A stretch of DNA of 64,000 nucleotides from contig NZ_BIFQ01000001.1 of the NCBI RefSeq assembly GCF_003967515.1, positions 1,116,001 to 1,180,000 on the forward strand. The letters are read 5' to 3'. The DNA comes from Dictyobacter aurantiacus (lineage in GTDB: Bacteria; Chloroflexota; Ktedonobacteria; Ktedonobacterales; Ktedonobacteraceae). The notes below the pieces were generated by a model. It made no database searches and had not been told where the DNA came from. It saw nothing but the letters and a program-made list of their open reading frames with translations. Below are positions 27,802-36,748 of this stretch, piece after piece; within the stretch, counting starts at the first letter, position 1, and each line of letters starts with the position of its first letter. The position numbers were made by a program, and so were the translations under genes.

Positions 27802-29475
27802 ATGACTGAAATTCTCGTCGGACCGCTCGTGCGTGCTGTCAATCCAGACAGTATCGTCATCTGGGCCGAGCTAACGGTAGCTGAGACTGTTACGCTGCTT
27901 GTTTATGCGGATGCACAAGCAGACATCCATCATACTGCTAGACAAAAAACAACAATGGTTGGCGGTCATTATTATGTTGCGCTTGAACTGCGTAACTTAC
28001 AGGCCGCGACCTGGTATACATATCAGCTCATCGCGGCATCTACAGGAAAAGAGCTCACACAGACCTCCGAATTGCCGGACAGGCAGTGCTTTCGCACCCT
28101 TGCAGCATCTACACACAAGGATCCGCTGCGCATTGCCTATGGTTCCTGTCGCAAGGCGGAGGCCAGCCAGCCGGATGTCTTGAGCGCGCTGGGATACTGG
28201 TTGAGTGAGCACGCCGAGCAGCGCGAATCTGTATGGCCTCATCTACTGCTATTGATTGGCGATCAGATCTATGCTGACCAGCCTTCAGCCAGCATGCGAC
28301 GGGATGTACCACAGTTGGGATCGGAAGCAACCAGGTATGAGGATTTTTGTCAGTTCTACTACTACGCATGGGGCACCGATAACGGTGTACGCCAGGCACT
28401 GGCCGTGCTTCCCACGTATATGATCTTCGATGACCACGAAATTACCAATAATTGGAATTTTATGCCCACCTGGCGCCCTTCGAGCATTCAGGCAGGCCAA
28501 GAGCAGACATTGGTCGATGGACTGGTGGCGTATTGGGTCTACCAGGGTTGGGGCAACCTGCGACAGCAAACAACACAGCATCCGTTACTGGAGGTTATGC
28601 GGCAGACCGCCGAGAGCGGTGAGGATGCCTTTGAGCAGTTGCGCGATTATGTACGCCGGGATCTTTATGGCGAGATGGGACTGCGCTGGCATTATGAAAT
28701 ACCATCCACTCCTCCCATATTCGTAGCTAATGCGCGCACCGAAAGAACCACCATCACAACTGGCAAGGATGAAGATATTCTGGCCCCAACGCGCATCATC
28801 AGTCGCTCCCAGATGCATGATCTTCAGACCTGGTATGCGAATAATCAGAGCCCCCTGGCGATTCTGGTCTCATCCGTACCAGTCCTGCTGCCACCAGCGA
28901 TTGGCTGGCTTGAGTATTTAATGGGGCAACGTCTCTGGCTGACAGAAAAGAAACTGTTGAGCTGCCTGGGGCTACAACTGGCGCGCGTACAACAGCGCAT
29001 TGCAATCCGGCTGAGCTTTGATCACTGGCCGCTCTATTCTCTATCCTGGCACGACCTGCTGCAGCTTTTTCAGCAACCAAGAGATACGCTGCTTCTCTCC
29101 GGTGATGTGCATTTTTCTTACGCACTCACAGCCAGATTAACGCATCAATCGGATAGTGATACCTATCTCTACCAGTTTGTCTCCACACCCCTGCAGAATG
29201 AACTCAGCCCGTCCGACCAGAAAAAGATAAAATTGCAGTCCAGGATCTCCAGATGGAGCTATGGAGGTCTAAAACAGAGCATCCTTCCACTAATAGCAAG
29301 CAATGACGGGGCCCACATTGATCACAATTTGCTATACGAAAACACGCTGGCCTTCATCACCCTGCAGACCGATAGTCGAGGACGTTACATCCCTCACCAG
29401 GACTACCTGGGCAACATCAATGGTCAGCTACAAAAAATCGCCACCACCATCCTACCAGCGACCAGCCATTCATAG
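27802..29475 (+). CDS. PhoD-like alkaline phosphatase/phosphodiesterase
   Basis: 557 residues. An N-terminal Ig-like segment (~1-95) precedes the metallophosphatase core: YGSCRK, GDQIYAD near 155, DDHEITNNW near 215 and SGDVHFSYA near 435 are the metal-binding blocks of PhoD-type enzymes. They hydrolyse phosphate mono- or diesters. No signal peptide or Tat motif is visible at the N-terminus, unusual for secreted PhoD, so this one is probably cytosolic. It lies between palindromic loci 1 and 2. Confidence 0.88.
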   Translation: MTEILVGPLVRAVNPDSIVIWAELTVAETVTLLVYADAQADIHHTARQKTTMVGGHYYVALELRNLQAATWYTYQLIAASTGKELTQTSELPDRQCFRTLAASTHKDPLRIAYGSCRKAEASQPDVLSALGYWLSEHAEQRESVWPHLLLLIGDQIYADQPSASMRRDVPQLGSEATRYEDFCQFYYYAWGTDNGVRQALAVLPTYMIFDDHEITNNWNFMPTWRPSSIQAGQEQTLVDGLVAYWVYQGWGNLRQQTTQHPLLEVMRQTAESGEDAFEQLRDYVRRDLYGEMGLRWHYEIPSTPPIFVANARTERTTITTGKDEDILAPTRIISRSQMHDLQTWYANNQSPLAILVSSVPVLLPPAIGWLEYLMGQRLWLTEKKLLSCLGLQLARVQQRIAIRLSFDHWPLYSLSWHDLLQLFQQPRDTLLLSGDVHFSYALTARLTHQSDSDTYLYQFVSTPLQNELSPSDQKKIKLQSRISRWSYGGLKQSILPLIASNDGAHIDHNLLYENTLAFITLQTDSRGRYIPHQDYLGNINGQLQKIATTILPATSHS

Positions 29476-29507
29476 GATGTGTCAAACACTCGTCCACTGA
29501 TCCCGTT

Positions 29508-29640
29508 AGCACCATATGGTGCTTCACACCCCATTAAAAGTTAAGTACTATACACTGCCGGTGTGGCGCGGATGCGCCACACCGGCAGTGTATATGTATT
29601 AAGTGCGAGCACCGCAGGCGCGAAACTGTGCGGGGCTTCT
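29508..29640. repeat. Palindromic element locus 2
   Basis: Between two convergent gene ends. A 16-bp perfect palindrome AGCACCATATGGTGCT (29508-29523) is followed by hairpin P4: 21-bp perfect arms 29549-29569 and 29574-29594, loop GGAT, tip GCGCGGATGCGC as in P2. The flank motif GAGCACCGCAGGCGCGAAAC (29607-29626) matches locus 1 and locus 4. It could serve as a bidirectional terminator. Confidence 0.85.
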
Positions 29641-29662
29641 CAGGCCGCGCAAGACTAACAGG

Positions 29663-30784
29663 CTATCTGGTATAGCCCGTTAACTCAACATACCCTTCGC
29701 CAGAGACGGGTTGGCCCTTTTGCTGTCCCTCGATGCCTACGGCACCTTCCCAATAGACGTTGCCGGTCGAATTCGTTACGACCAGTTCCTGGTTCTTCAA
29801 GAGCGGCTTGATAATCAAGGTTGACTGCAGGTGAGGGTCCTTGATATCGATGCGCCAGCCTGAAGGGTAAGTGATGCCCGTCGTTGGACTGGTCCATTTA
29901 TTCAGGACGGTCGCTTTCATCGACTGCTCGGGCAGCACATACGCCTTTCCATCAGCGTCGGTATAGCCGATATACGTCGAGATGGTTTTGCCGCTGGCAT
30001 CGCGAATAAAGTACAGCATGATCTCGGTTTTGTTGTTCAACTGGATACTGTACCAGTCCCAGCCGCCACCACCCAGGCTGAGGAAGTTGCCCCATTGGTG
30101 ATCCATCCAGGCGGTGCCGGTAACCTTTAAGGGCTGATTGTGGTCGAGCAGCGTACCACCAACCTGCATGCGCGTACGCGAATAGTAGTAGGAAAAACCA
30201 CCAAGACCATAGGTGATCAGGCCGTTGCCGTTGTGCAGCGTCGGGGCCTTAAGGCCGGTCAGATTAAGATCAATGGCGTAATTCTGCATTGAGGCTATCA
30301 GATGATCCTTGCCGTTGAGACCCTGAACGAACCAATCACCAACATGAACGTCAATGCCCGGCGCTGTCTGTCCCCCTGAAGAAGGAGAAGCCACAAACTG
30401 CGTGAGGCGCCGCTGATCATAATGGAACTCGCCACGCGTAATATCACTAATAGCGAAATGGGCGGGGTATACCGTGGGTAGGTTGCTGCGTATGGCCTGG
30501 AAAAAGACCAGTTCGAATCCATAGGTATGCGACTTGCCGGACGCATCAGTCGCCTGCATATGACCGGTGTAGTACCACCATTCTGTGAGGTCATTATGCT
30601 TTCCCTCGTCGCGAGGGAACTCAATTGGTGGCAGAACCGTTTTCGTTGGCTGCTCACTGACCTGTGGCAACGTCGCCGAGGTTGTGGTCATGCCAGGAAA
30701 GGCACAGGATGAGAGCAGCAGAGTTAGCAGCAGGCCCACAGCCGCCAGCATCCAGACCGACATGTAACGCATCCACAGCCTCAT
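29663..30784 (-). CDS. AttH/CrtC-like lipocalin-fold lipoprotein
   Basis: 373 residues with a lipoprotein signal: a hydrophobic run then LLSSC (Cys ~27). The mature protein has the hallmark TEWWYYTGHM and WDWYSIQL blocks of the AttH/CrtC (carotenoid hydratase-like, 'predicted secreted hydrolase') family, a two-lipocalin fold. Its chemical activity cannot be stated. The ATG overlaps the stop of the upstream MMPL gene (ATGA), so both are made together; a role in handling a lipid or pigment moved by the transporter is plausible. Confidence 0.85.
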   Translation of the reverse strand: MRLWMRYMSVWMLAAVGLLLTLLLSSCAFPGMTTTSATLPQVSEQPTKTVLPPIEFPRDEGKHNDLTEWWYYTGHMQATDASGKSHTYGFELVFFQAIRSNLPTVYPAHFAISDITRGEFHYDQRRLTQFVASPSSGGQTAPGIDVHVGDWFVQGLNGKDHLIASMQNYAIDLNLTGLKAPTLHNGNGLITYGLGGFSYYYSRTRMQVGGTLLDHNQPLKVTGTAWMDHQWGNFLSLGGGGWDWYSIQLNNKTEIMLYFIRDASGKTISTYIGYTDADGKAYVLPEQSMKATVLNKWTSPTTGITYPSGWRIDIKDPHLQSTLIIKPLLKNQELVVTNSTGNVYWEGAVGIEGQQKGQPVSGEGYVELTGYTR

Positions 30785-33111
30785 CGTTTACCTCCTATAT
30801 GTATATTCCTATGTGTATTCGCCTGCTCGGGCGCCGTCTGCTCATTGTCTGTATCCACCGGTCCCAGGTACTCGGCCAGGGCGGGCGGATGGCGCTGGAC
30901 GCCAGCGAAGGGCAGCCACCAGTTCCAGGTACCCAGCAGGCGCATGGTGGCGGGAACCAGCAGGCCACGCACCAGCGTTGCATCTATCACCACAGCCAGG
31001 GCCATACCCAATCCCAGCGCTTTCACCAGGATCATGTCAGCCGTAGCAAAGCAGGCGCTGACCACGATGACGATAACGGCCGCGCTGGTAATAATGCCAC
31101 CGCTGCGCTGCAGGCCCAGCGCCACCGCCTGCCTGTTATCGCCCGTCTGCCAGAACGCCTCTTGAATGCGCGACAGCAAGAAAACCTCGTAGTCCATCGA
31201 GAGGCCAAAGATCGAGCAGAAAAGCAGGATGGGGCTGGACGCCTCAACAAATCCCAGCGGTGTAAAACCCAGAATCTGGTGTAAGAAGCCGTCCTGGAAA
31301 ATCAGCACCAGGGCGCCATAGCTGGCCAGAATCGACAGCGTGTTCATCACGATCGCCTTCAGGGGCAGCAACAGCGAACGGAACAGCAACAGCAACACGA
31401 TATAGGTGGTGATAGATATAACCAGCACGGCAACCGGAAAATCGGTATACAGGGAATTGACGTAATCGATATTGCCCGCCGTACCACCATCCACCAGCAC
31501 AGAGATGCCATGGCCGGGTGCGGTATTGCGGATCGTCTGTACCAGTGCCTGAGAATGCGGATCAACCATGCCATATTTGCTGACCACCTCCACCAGCAGC
31601 GTATCCCCTGAAACGGAGGCCTTCAGAAAGGCGCCGATATACGGGTCAGCGATCAATTGTGGATGCGAGTAAAGCAACTGGTACTGATCCAGCGTGAAGC
31701 GTGGATCGGCGCTCACAATACTATCAACCCGATCCACGCGTGGATCCGCTTCGATGCGCTTGACGTAATAATACAGATTCTTGATATTTTCCGGCGTCAG
31801 GGCGTTGCCTGGCGTATGCACAGCCATCAAAATAGGCGTGGTCTCGCGTTGATTGAAGCGCTGCACTAGCAGATCATAAGCGGCACGCGAGGGCACATAG
31901 GATGGCAGAATCGAGGCATCGGGCGCCGAGAAACGGACACCTAGAAAGGGAGCTCCAAAGCTCAGCAAGAGTAGCAAGACGGGAAAGAAGACGCGCAACG
32001 GATAGCGCATCACAAAATGAGACAGGCGATACCAGAAGCCATGGTGCGGCTCCAACTCTATATCTGTTCCCACCGGATGCCGCTTGAGGCGTGGAAAACG
32101 CACGGGCAGCGCATTGACCTTTACTCCCAAAATCGAGAGGAGCGCTGGTAGCAAGGTGATGGCAGCCGTCACCGCCAGCACGACAACCAGGATACCACCC
32201 AGGCCAACGGAATGCAGCATATTAATGTGGAAGAAGGTCAAGCCAAACAGACCGATCGAAACGGTCAGGCCGGAAAACGTAACGGCACGGCCCGCCGTAG
32301 CCACAGTCACCGCCACCGCATCCTCGATGCTGCGTCCACGCAGCAATTCCTCTCTGAAACGGCTCACCATAAAGAGCGAGTAATCGACCCCTAATCCCAG
32401 GCCAAACAGCGTCGTAATATTGAGCACAAAAATAGAGAGGGGAGTAATATGACCCAGCGCGAAGATTAAAGCCAGGGATACCACCACGGCGAAACCGCCA
32501 ACCAGCGCAGGCAAAGCCGAGGCAATTACTGACCGGAAAACAAACAGCAGAGCAATAAGAGCAAAAGGAAAGGCTAAAAGTTCGGCTCGCCGCAGATCAT
32601 TTTCACTGACACTTTGAATATCTTCATAGAAAACGGGCCCACCACCCACGCTCGCCTTTAAGTCGGGGACCTTCTGCAACCGCCGCTCTAGCTCCGGCAA
32701 GAGCTTGGCCGCCGTGTTCGCATCCGGCTTCATCTCGATATTTACATACGCGGCATGGCGATCTTGCGAAACCTGGCGTGGATTGTCCAGGTAACTGGTG
32801 ACCTGCGCCACCTCGGACCAGTTGCGGATATTGGCCAGAGCGCGCTCGGACTGCTGACTGAACTGTGGATCCTCGACCGTATAATGGGTGCTGGTAAATA
32901 TAACCTGTACGATCGTTTCATTGACATGCAACTTTTGCGCCAGCGTATCAATCGCCTTCTGAGACTCTGAGTCAGGACTTTCAAAACCGCCAGATTGCAA
33001 CACCTGATTCGCCCGGGGAGCGAAGGGGAGCGCGAGCACCGCGGCAAGTATCCATAACCCAACAATCAACCAGCGATGGCGGGTGGCAAATTTGCCTAAA
33101 CGGTAGAACAT
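30781..33111 (-). CDS. MMPL/RND-family membrane transporter
   Basis: 776 residues from ATG 33111, with AAAGG seven bases upstream (the frame is open 35 codons further, without a site). Classic MMPL layout: TM1 after RHRWLIVGLW, a large extracytoplasmic loop, a 5-TM bundle (GLGVDYSLFMVSRFREEL), a second loop and a second bundle (FGLSMDYEVFLLSRIQEAF). Such proteins export lipids or hydrophobic compounds using the proton gradient. Translationally coupled to the AttH-like lipoprotein. Confidence 0.92.
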   Translation of the reverse strand: MFYRLGKFATRHRWLIVGLWILAAVLALPFAPRANQVLQSGGFESPDSESQKAIDTLAQKLHVNETIVQVIFTSTHYTVEDPQFSQQSERALANIRNWSEVAQVTSYLDNPRQVSQDRHAAYVNIEMKPDANTAAKLLPELERRLQKVPDLKASVGGGPVFYEDIQSVSENDLRRAELLAFPFALIALLFVFRSVIASALPALVGGFAVVVSLALIFALGHITPLSIFVLNITTLFGLGLGVDYSLFMVSRFREELLRGRSIEDAVAVTVATAGRAVTFSGLTVSIGLFGLTFFHINMLHSVGLGGILVVVLAVTAAITLLPALLSILGVKVNALPVRFPRLKRHPVGTDIELEPHHGFWYRLSHFVMRYPLRVFFPVLLLLLSFGAPFLGVRFSAPDASILPSYVPSRAAYDLLVQRFNQRETTPILMAVHTPGNALTPENIKNLYYYVKRIEADPRVDRVDSIVSADPRFTLDQYQLLYSHPQLIADPYIGAFLKASVSGDTLLVEVVSKYGMVDPHSQALVQTIRNTAPGHGISVLVDGGTAGNIDYVNSLYTDFPVAVLVISITTYIVLLLLFRSLLLPLKAIVMNTLSILASYGALVLIFQDGFLHQILGFTPLGFVEASSPILLFCSIFGLSMDYEVFLLSRIQEAFWQTGDNRQAVALGLQRSGGIITSAAVIVIVVSACFATADMILVKALGLGMALAVVIDATLVRGLLVPATMRLLGTWNWWLPFAGVQRHPPALAEYLGPVDTDNEQTAPEQANTHRNIHIGGKR

Positions 33112-33218
33112 AATGTAACCTTTCTCTAGCATAATGCAGTGGGCAACGAACCCTCTTGTTCTGTTGTATGACGACCCTCTATGCCCGGTGGGGTAATTCC
33201 CTAAAGAAGAGGCCAAGG

Positions 33219-33247
33219 TCGACTATAAGAGCCAGGTGTTGTATAAT
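33219..33247 (+). promoter_or_regulatory. Possible smpB promoter
   Basis: TCGACT (33219-33224), 17-bp spacer, TATAAT (33242-33247), 190 bp ahead of smpB. The -10 is perfect; the -35 matches four of six. Confidence 0.4.
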
Positions 33248-33436
33248 AAGGGCATCGCCCACTAACTGTGTATGAACACATCCCTTTTTCCTGGTACAAG
33301 GTTTCTGACGGGTACCTTTTATCATACCAGGTAGAAGAAGAACCTGCTTCGCAGTGTTCCTGCTGCTTACAAGAGATCGTAACACCATTGTAAACGATGC
33401 GGCAGATAGACGTCCTTTGTCTAAAGGAGTTTTAAT

Positions 33437-33934
33437 ATGGCTAAAGCAGCCCCGGCAAAAAAAGCAAGCACACCAACCGATCATGTGCCGATCAAGGTTA
33501 TCTCGGTCAATCGGCAGGCCTATCATGATTATGAAGTCGAGCGCACCCTGGAAGTTGGCATCTCGCTCGTTGGAACCGAGATCAAGTCGATTCGCGAGGG
33601 AAAGGTCCAGTTGCGTGGCTCCTATGCCATGGCGCGCAAAGACGAGATCTGGCTGGAAAATGCCAATATCGCCGCCTATGAACACGGGAACCGCTACAAT
33701 CACGATCCGATGCGCACACGTAAATTGCTGCTCCATCGGCGCGAGATCGATCAGCTCCTGACCAGGGTTGCGACCAAGGGTCTAACACTGGTCCCCTTAA
33801 AGCTCTACCTGAAGGGTGGGCGCGCGAAGATAGAACTGGGACTGTGTCGTGGTAAAAAGCTCTACGACAAACGAGCAATGATCGCCAAACGCGATGCCCA
33901 GCGCGATATAGAACGCATTGTGAAAGGAAGATAA
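33437..33934 (+). CDS. smpB: SsrA-binding protein
   Basis: 165 residues, typical length. Binds tmRNA and delivers it to stalled ribosomes for trans-translation. Seen: HDYEVERTLEVGISLVGTEIKSIREGKVQL, split here as the characteristic GTEIKS and LRGSYA blocks, KLLLHRREI, LVPLKLYLK and the basic C-terminal tail (KRDAQRDIERIVKGR). AAAGGAG precedes the ATG. No ssrA gene was recognised nearby. Followed after 6 bp by a VOC gene. Confidence 0.97.
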   Translation: MAKAAPAKKASTPTDHVPIKVISVNRQAYHDYEVERTLEVGISLVGTEIKSIREGKVQLRGSYAMARKDEIWLENANIAAYEHGNRYNHDPMRTRKLLLHRREIDQLLTRVATKGLTLVPLKLYLKGGRAKIELGLCRGKKLYDKRAMIAKRDAQRDIERIVKGR

Positions 33935-33940
33935 TCCAGT

Positions 33941-34309
33941 ATGTCGATTACCGGTATTCATCACGCTCAGATCACCATTCCACGTGGAGCCGAAGAGCAG
34001 GGGCGACAGTATTATTGCCACCTGCTCGGACTGCCCGAGATCGAAAAGCCGGACTCCTTGAAAGGCCGTGGCGGCTTCTGGCTCCAGGTAGGGGATCGCC
34101 AGGTGCATGTTGGAACCGAAGACGGTGTCGAGCGCACCCGCACGAAAGCGCATCTGGCCTATCATGTAGACGATATCGCCACCTGGAAGCAGAAGCTGCA
34201 GGAGCATGGCTTTGAGGTTCTGGAAGGGGTGCCGATTCCAGGCTTTGAGCGCTTTGAGACGCGCGACCCCTTCGGCAATCGCCTTGAGTTCATTCACTCA
34301 CTGACATAA
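33941..34309 (+). CDS. VOC-superfamily (glyoxalase/dioxygenase-like) protein
   Basis: 122 residues, one VOC domain of two beta-alpha-beta modules (GIHHAQITIP; HLAYHVDDIATWKQKL; FETRDPFGNRLEFI). The His and Glu at metal-ligand positions (HHAQ, LEFI) fit, but the substrate is unknown. Probably co-transcribed with smpB. Its 3' end overlaps the convergent MFS gene by 16 bp. Confidence 0.88.
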   Translation: MSITGIHHAQITIPRGAEEQGRQYYCHLLGLPEIEKPDSLKGRGGFWLQVGDRQVHVGTEDGVERTRTKAHLAYHVDDIATWKQKLQEHGFEVLEGVPIPGFERFETRDPFGNRLEFIHSLT

Positions 34310-35592
34310 ATCGATTTATCATCGCTGTATCTTCCGTCTTTCTTAAACAGCCAGAAGAGGGAGAGCAGTGCCACCAGAGCCAGCAACGCGGTGAGATAGA
34401 TCAGCCCATCGAAGCCAAAACGATGGGCGAACATACCTCCGAGGCCGTTCCCCAGTATCTGTCCCAGACCCAAAAAGATGGAATATAGACCCATCACCAT
34501 CCCCCGATCTCTGGCGGCCTCTTCAGAAATATCCGCCAGGTAGGCCAGGGCGGCCGGGGCAAAACTGGTTTCAGCAAACACGCCGATCAATAATAGAGGT
34601 AGCCAGACATAGATCATCGTAGTGTCGCCAACGCCACGATGATTGATGCCAAACAGGGCGATACAGGCCAGGTACACACCAATAATCGAGGTAAACATCA
34701 GGCGCAGGCGTGCAATCTTCTGCAGGAAAAAAGCCCAGAACAGCAAACTCAGGCTGAAGAAGAGTACGATTCCACCCAGTACCAGGCTCAATATACGTCC
34801 CCCGCCGGGGCCACTCATGCTTCCCATCAGCAGTTGATGAGGATAGCGCACAGGTGTTGAGAGGATAAACGTCAGTTGCGAGCTCAGCCAGATGCCCACC
34901 AGAGCGCTGATGCAGAGCCAGGCTGGTAGAAAGGCCAGCAGGCGTGGCATACGCAGGATACGCAGATAGCGCCTCGCGGTCTCACCAATCTTCCTCTCAC
35001 TGCTTACAGCCTGGTTGGCAACCGGCGAGAGCCACATGCACCAGATAACCAGTATATAGCTGACGGCCAGCCAAACAAAAGCCCCACGCCCAGACCAGAA
35101 CCAGAGCAAGCCGCCCATAACGGTCCCCACAGCGATGCCACCGCTGGTCACCAGCTCATACAGACTCATGACGCGTACACGCCGGCTCTGATCGCGCACC
35201 GTCAGATCTGCCAGGTAGCCAAGCACAGCGGGAACGGTAATGGCTCCCGAGAGACCCGCCAAAACTTGTAGACCCAGCAAATAGGGTAGCGGCTGGTGGG
35301 CAGGAGTAAAAAAAAGCAGGCCAGCCTGCAACAGACCAAAGGCAGGCCCCGACACCAGAAATATACGCCTCCCCCAGCGATCACTCAATCCACCCATAAA
35401 AGGGGCCAGTGTTAGTTCAGAAATATAGAAAGCTACCGGCAACAGACCAACCTGCACGCTGGTAATCTTGTGGGCCGTGCTGGCCGCCATGTGTGCCAGC
35501 AAGAGGCCCAGCACAATCGTGCTGGCGCCAGAATTCGCGCGTAGGATAAGGGTTCCCACTAATAACGGTGTCACAGTGTGCCTGCGAACCAT
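34294..35592 (-). CDS. MFS transporter
   Basis: 432 residues, about 12 membrane segments, with the loop 2-3 signature (GGLSDRWGRRIFL) and a second-half repeat (LADISEEAARDRGMVMG). Resembles drug/multidrug MFS exporters, but the substrate cannot be predicted. Purine-rich GAGGGGGG lies just before the ATG. A small membrane protein gene is 16 bp upstream. Confidence 0.9.
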   Translation of the reverse strand: MVRRHTVTPLLVGTLILRANSGASTIVLGLLLAHMAASTAHKITSVQVGLLPVAFYISELTLAPFMGGLSDRWGRRIFLVSGPAFGLLQAGLLFFTPAHQPLPYLLGLQVLAGLSGAITVPAVLGYLADLTVRDQSRRVRVMSLYELVTSGGIAVGTVMGGLLWFWSGRGAFVWLAVSYILVIWCMWLSPVANQAVSSERKIGETARRYLRILRMPRLLAFLPAWLCISALVGIWLSSQLTFILSTPVRYPHQLLMGSMSGPGGGRILSLVLGGIVLFFSLSLLFWAFFLQKIARLRLMFTSIIGVYLACIALFGINHRGVGDTTMIYVWLPLLLIGVFAETSFAPAALAYLADISEEAARDRGMVMGLYSIFLGLGQILGNGLGGMFAHRFGFDGLIYLTALLALVALLSLFWLFKKDGRYSDDKSIYVSE

Positions 35593-35608
35593 ACCCCCCT
35601 CGATTCAT

Positions 35609-35806
35609 TTATCGTTCGCCCCGAAGGCGATCAGCAGTATTCGCACGAGTCTTACGATAGCTATATAACGTTACCAGGGCAATAATAGCTCCAGCAACAA
35701 TCAGACCAATCGCTACAATAAGCAGTACGAAGAGCAATATACGCATGTTATCCGTATTGGTAGCATTTATAAAAGTTAGAGCAGTCATCGTCGATACAAC
35801 TGTCAT
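35609..35806 (-). CDS. Small single-pass membrane protein
   Basis: 65 residues: one hydrophobic segment (~23-47) and a basic tail (YRKTRANTADRLRGER). Same strand as, and 16 bp before, the MFS gene; AGGA precedes the ATG. A second in-frame Met at residue 7 is possible. Perhaps an accessory to the transporter, by position only. Confidence 0.6.
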   Translation of the reverse strand: MTVVSTMTALTFINATNTDNMRILLFVLLIVAIGLIVAGAIIALVTLYSYRKTRANTADRLRGER

Positions 35807-35933
35807 GGCAATCCTATTGTTTTCCTTCCCGGTGGTAATACCTTTGTCGTTCCACGCGATAATAGAACTATGTACTAGGACTATGCAGAACCATTAAAGG
35901 TAACAACAATACAGGATAAACTCAGCATTCATA

Positions 35934-35965
35934 ATAAAACACGCCAGGCAATGTTGCTGGCGTGT
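35934..35965 (-). terminator. Rho-independent terminator of the GNAT pair
   Basis: Minus-strand 9-bp stem ACACGCCAG / CTGGCGTGT with a 9-nt loop, followed by TTTATT, 27 bp after the second GNAT gene. Confidence 0.85.
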
Positions 35966-35991
35966 CACTATCACCATTTTATCCATTTTTC

Positions 35992-36675
35992 TTATCCAGT
36001 GGTGCAAGGCAGCAATACCACTGATGCCTCAGCCTGAAATCTCCTCCCAAAAGTTTTGACATACACGCTATACTTTGATGTCCTGTAGGCCTCGTCCATG
36101 CCCTGCGCCTGTGTGGCCATGCTCTGCTCATCATTAAGCGCCACCCGCAGCGTTAACAGACCATCTTCAGATGAAAGTAAAGGATCGGCAATATGCTTCA
36201 GGACGAACTGCATGCGCAAAAACTGCTGCTGTAAGCAATAACCTTCGTGCTGCATCATCTCACACAGCACACTATTTGAGCTATCCACCGTGACATGGAT
36301 CTGGCAGCATCCTACCAGGTCGCGGCTCAGGTAGCGAATGCGTTCTTCCCCCAGACGAATCAACAAGGTCTCGATACCCCGGCTCTGATACTCGGGATGG
36401 ATAGCGATCTTAAGGGCATAGATTGGCTCTAAGGGCTCGTGATGCTTGCGCTGTACATCAGCATAGCCAATCACCTGCTGCTGCCTCGTCACAATCATCC
36501 AGGCATCGCTCGCCATCTGAAAGTAGCAATCCTGCCAGCGCTCCTTAAGCTCTGCCTCCAACTGCTCTTCAGATGCGATGGCCGCATGTTCATCTAAGCT
36601 CAACAGATGTGCTACCTCGGCACTATCTTGTAGACGCGGGGCACGTGCAGACAGTTGGTGTAGACGTATAATCAC
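35992..36675 (-). CDS. GNAT-family acetyltransferase
   Basis: 227 residues from GTG 36675, chosen because GGAG lies seven bases ahead and the leader (ATGGAGxACxGTTGTGAT) matches that of the upstream GNAT gene. The acetyl-CoA loop reads IAIHPEYQSRGIETLLIRL near 110, with the second Gly of Q/RxxGxG/A replaced by Glu-Thr. The C-terminal ~60 residues are not part of the fold. Substrate unknown. Confidence 0.8.
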   Translation of the reverse strand: MIIRLHQLSARAPRLQDSAEVAHLLSLDEHAAIASEEQLEAELKERWQDCYFQMASDAWMIVTRQQQVIGYADVQRKHHEPLEPIYALKIAIHPEYQSRGIETLLIRLGEERIRYLSRDLVGCCQIHVTVDSSNSVLCEMMQHEGYCLQQQFLRMQFVLKHIADPLLSSEDGLLTLRVALNDEQSMATQAQGMDEAYRTSKYSVYVKTFGRRFQAEASVVLLPCTTG

Positions 36676-36748
36676 AACAGTGCTCCATTCATTGTCAGCC
36701 AACGAGCTGGCGAGATGGAGACCCGAGATAGGTGTATCAGGGTACCAG

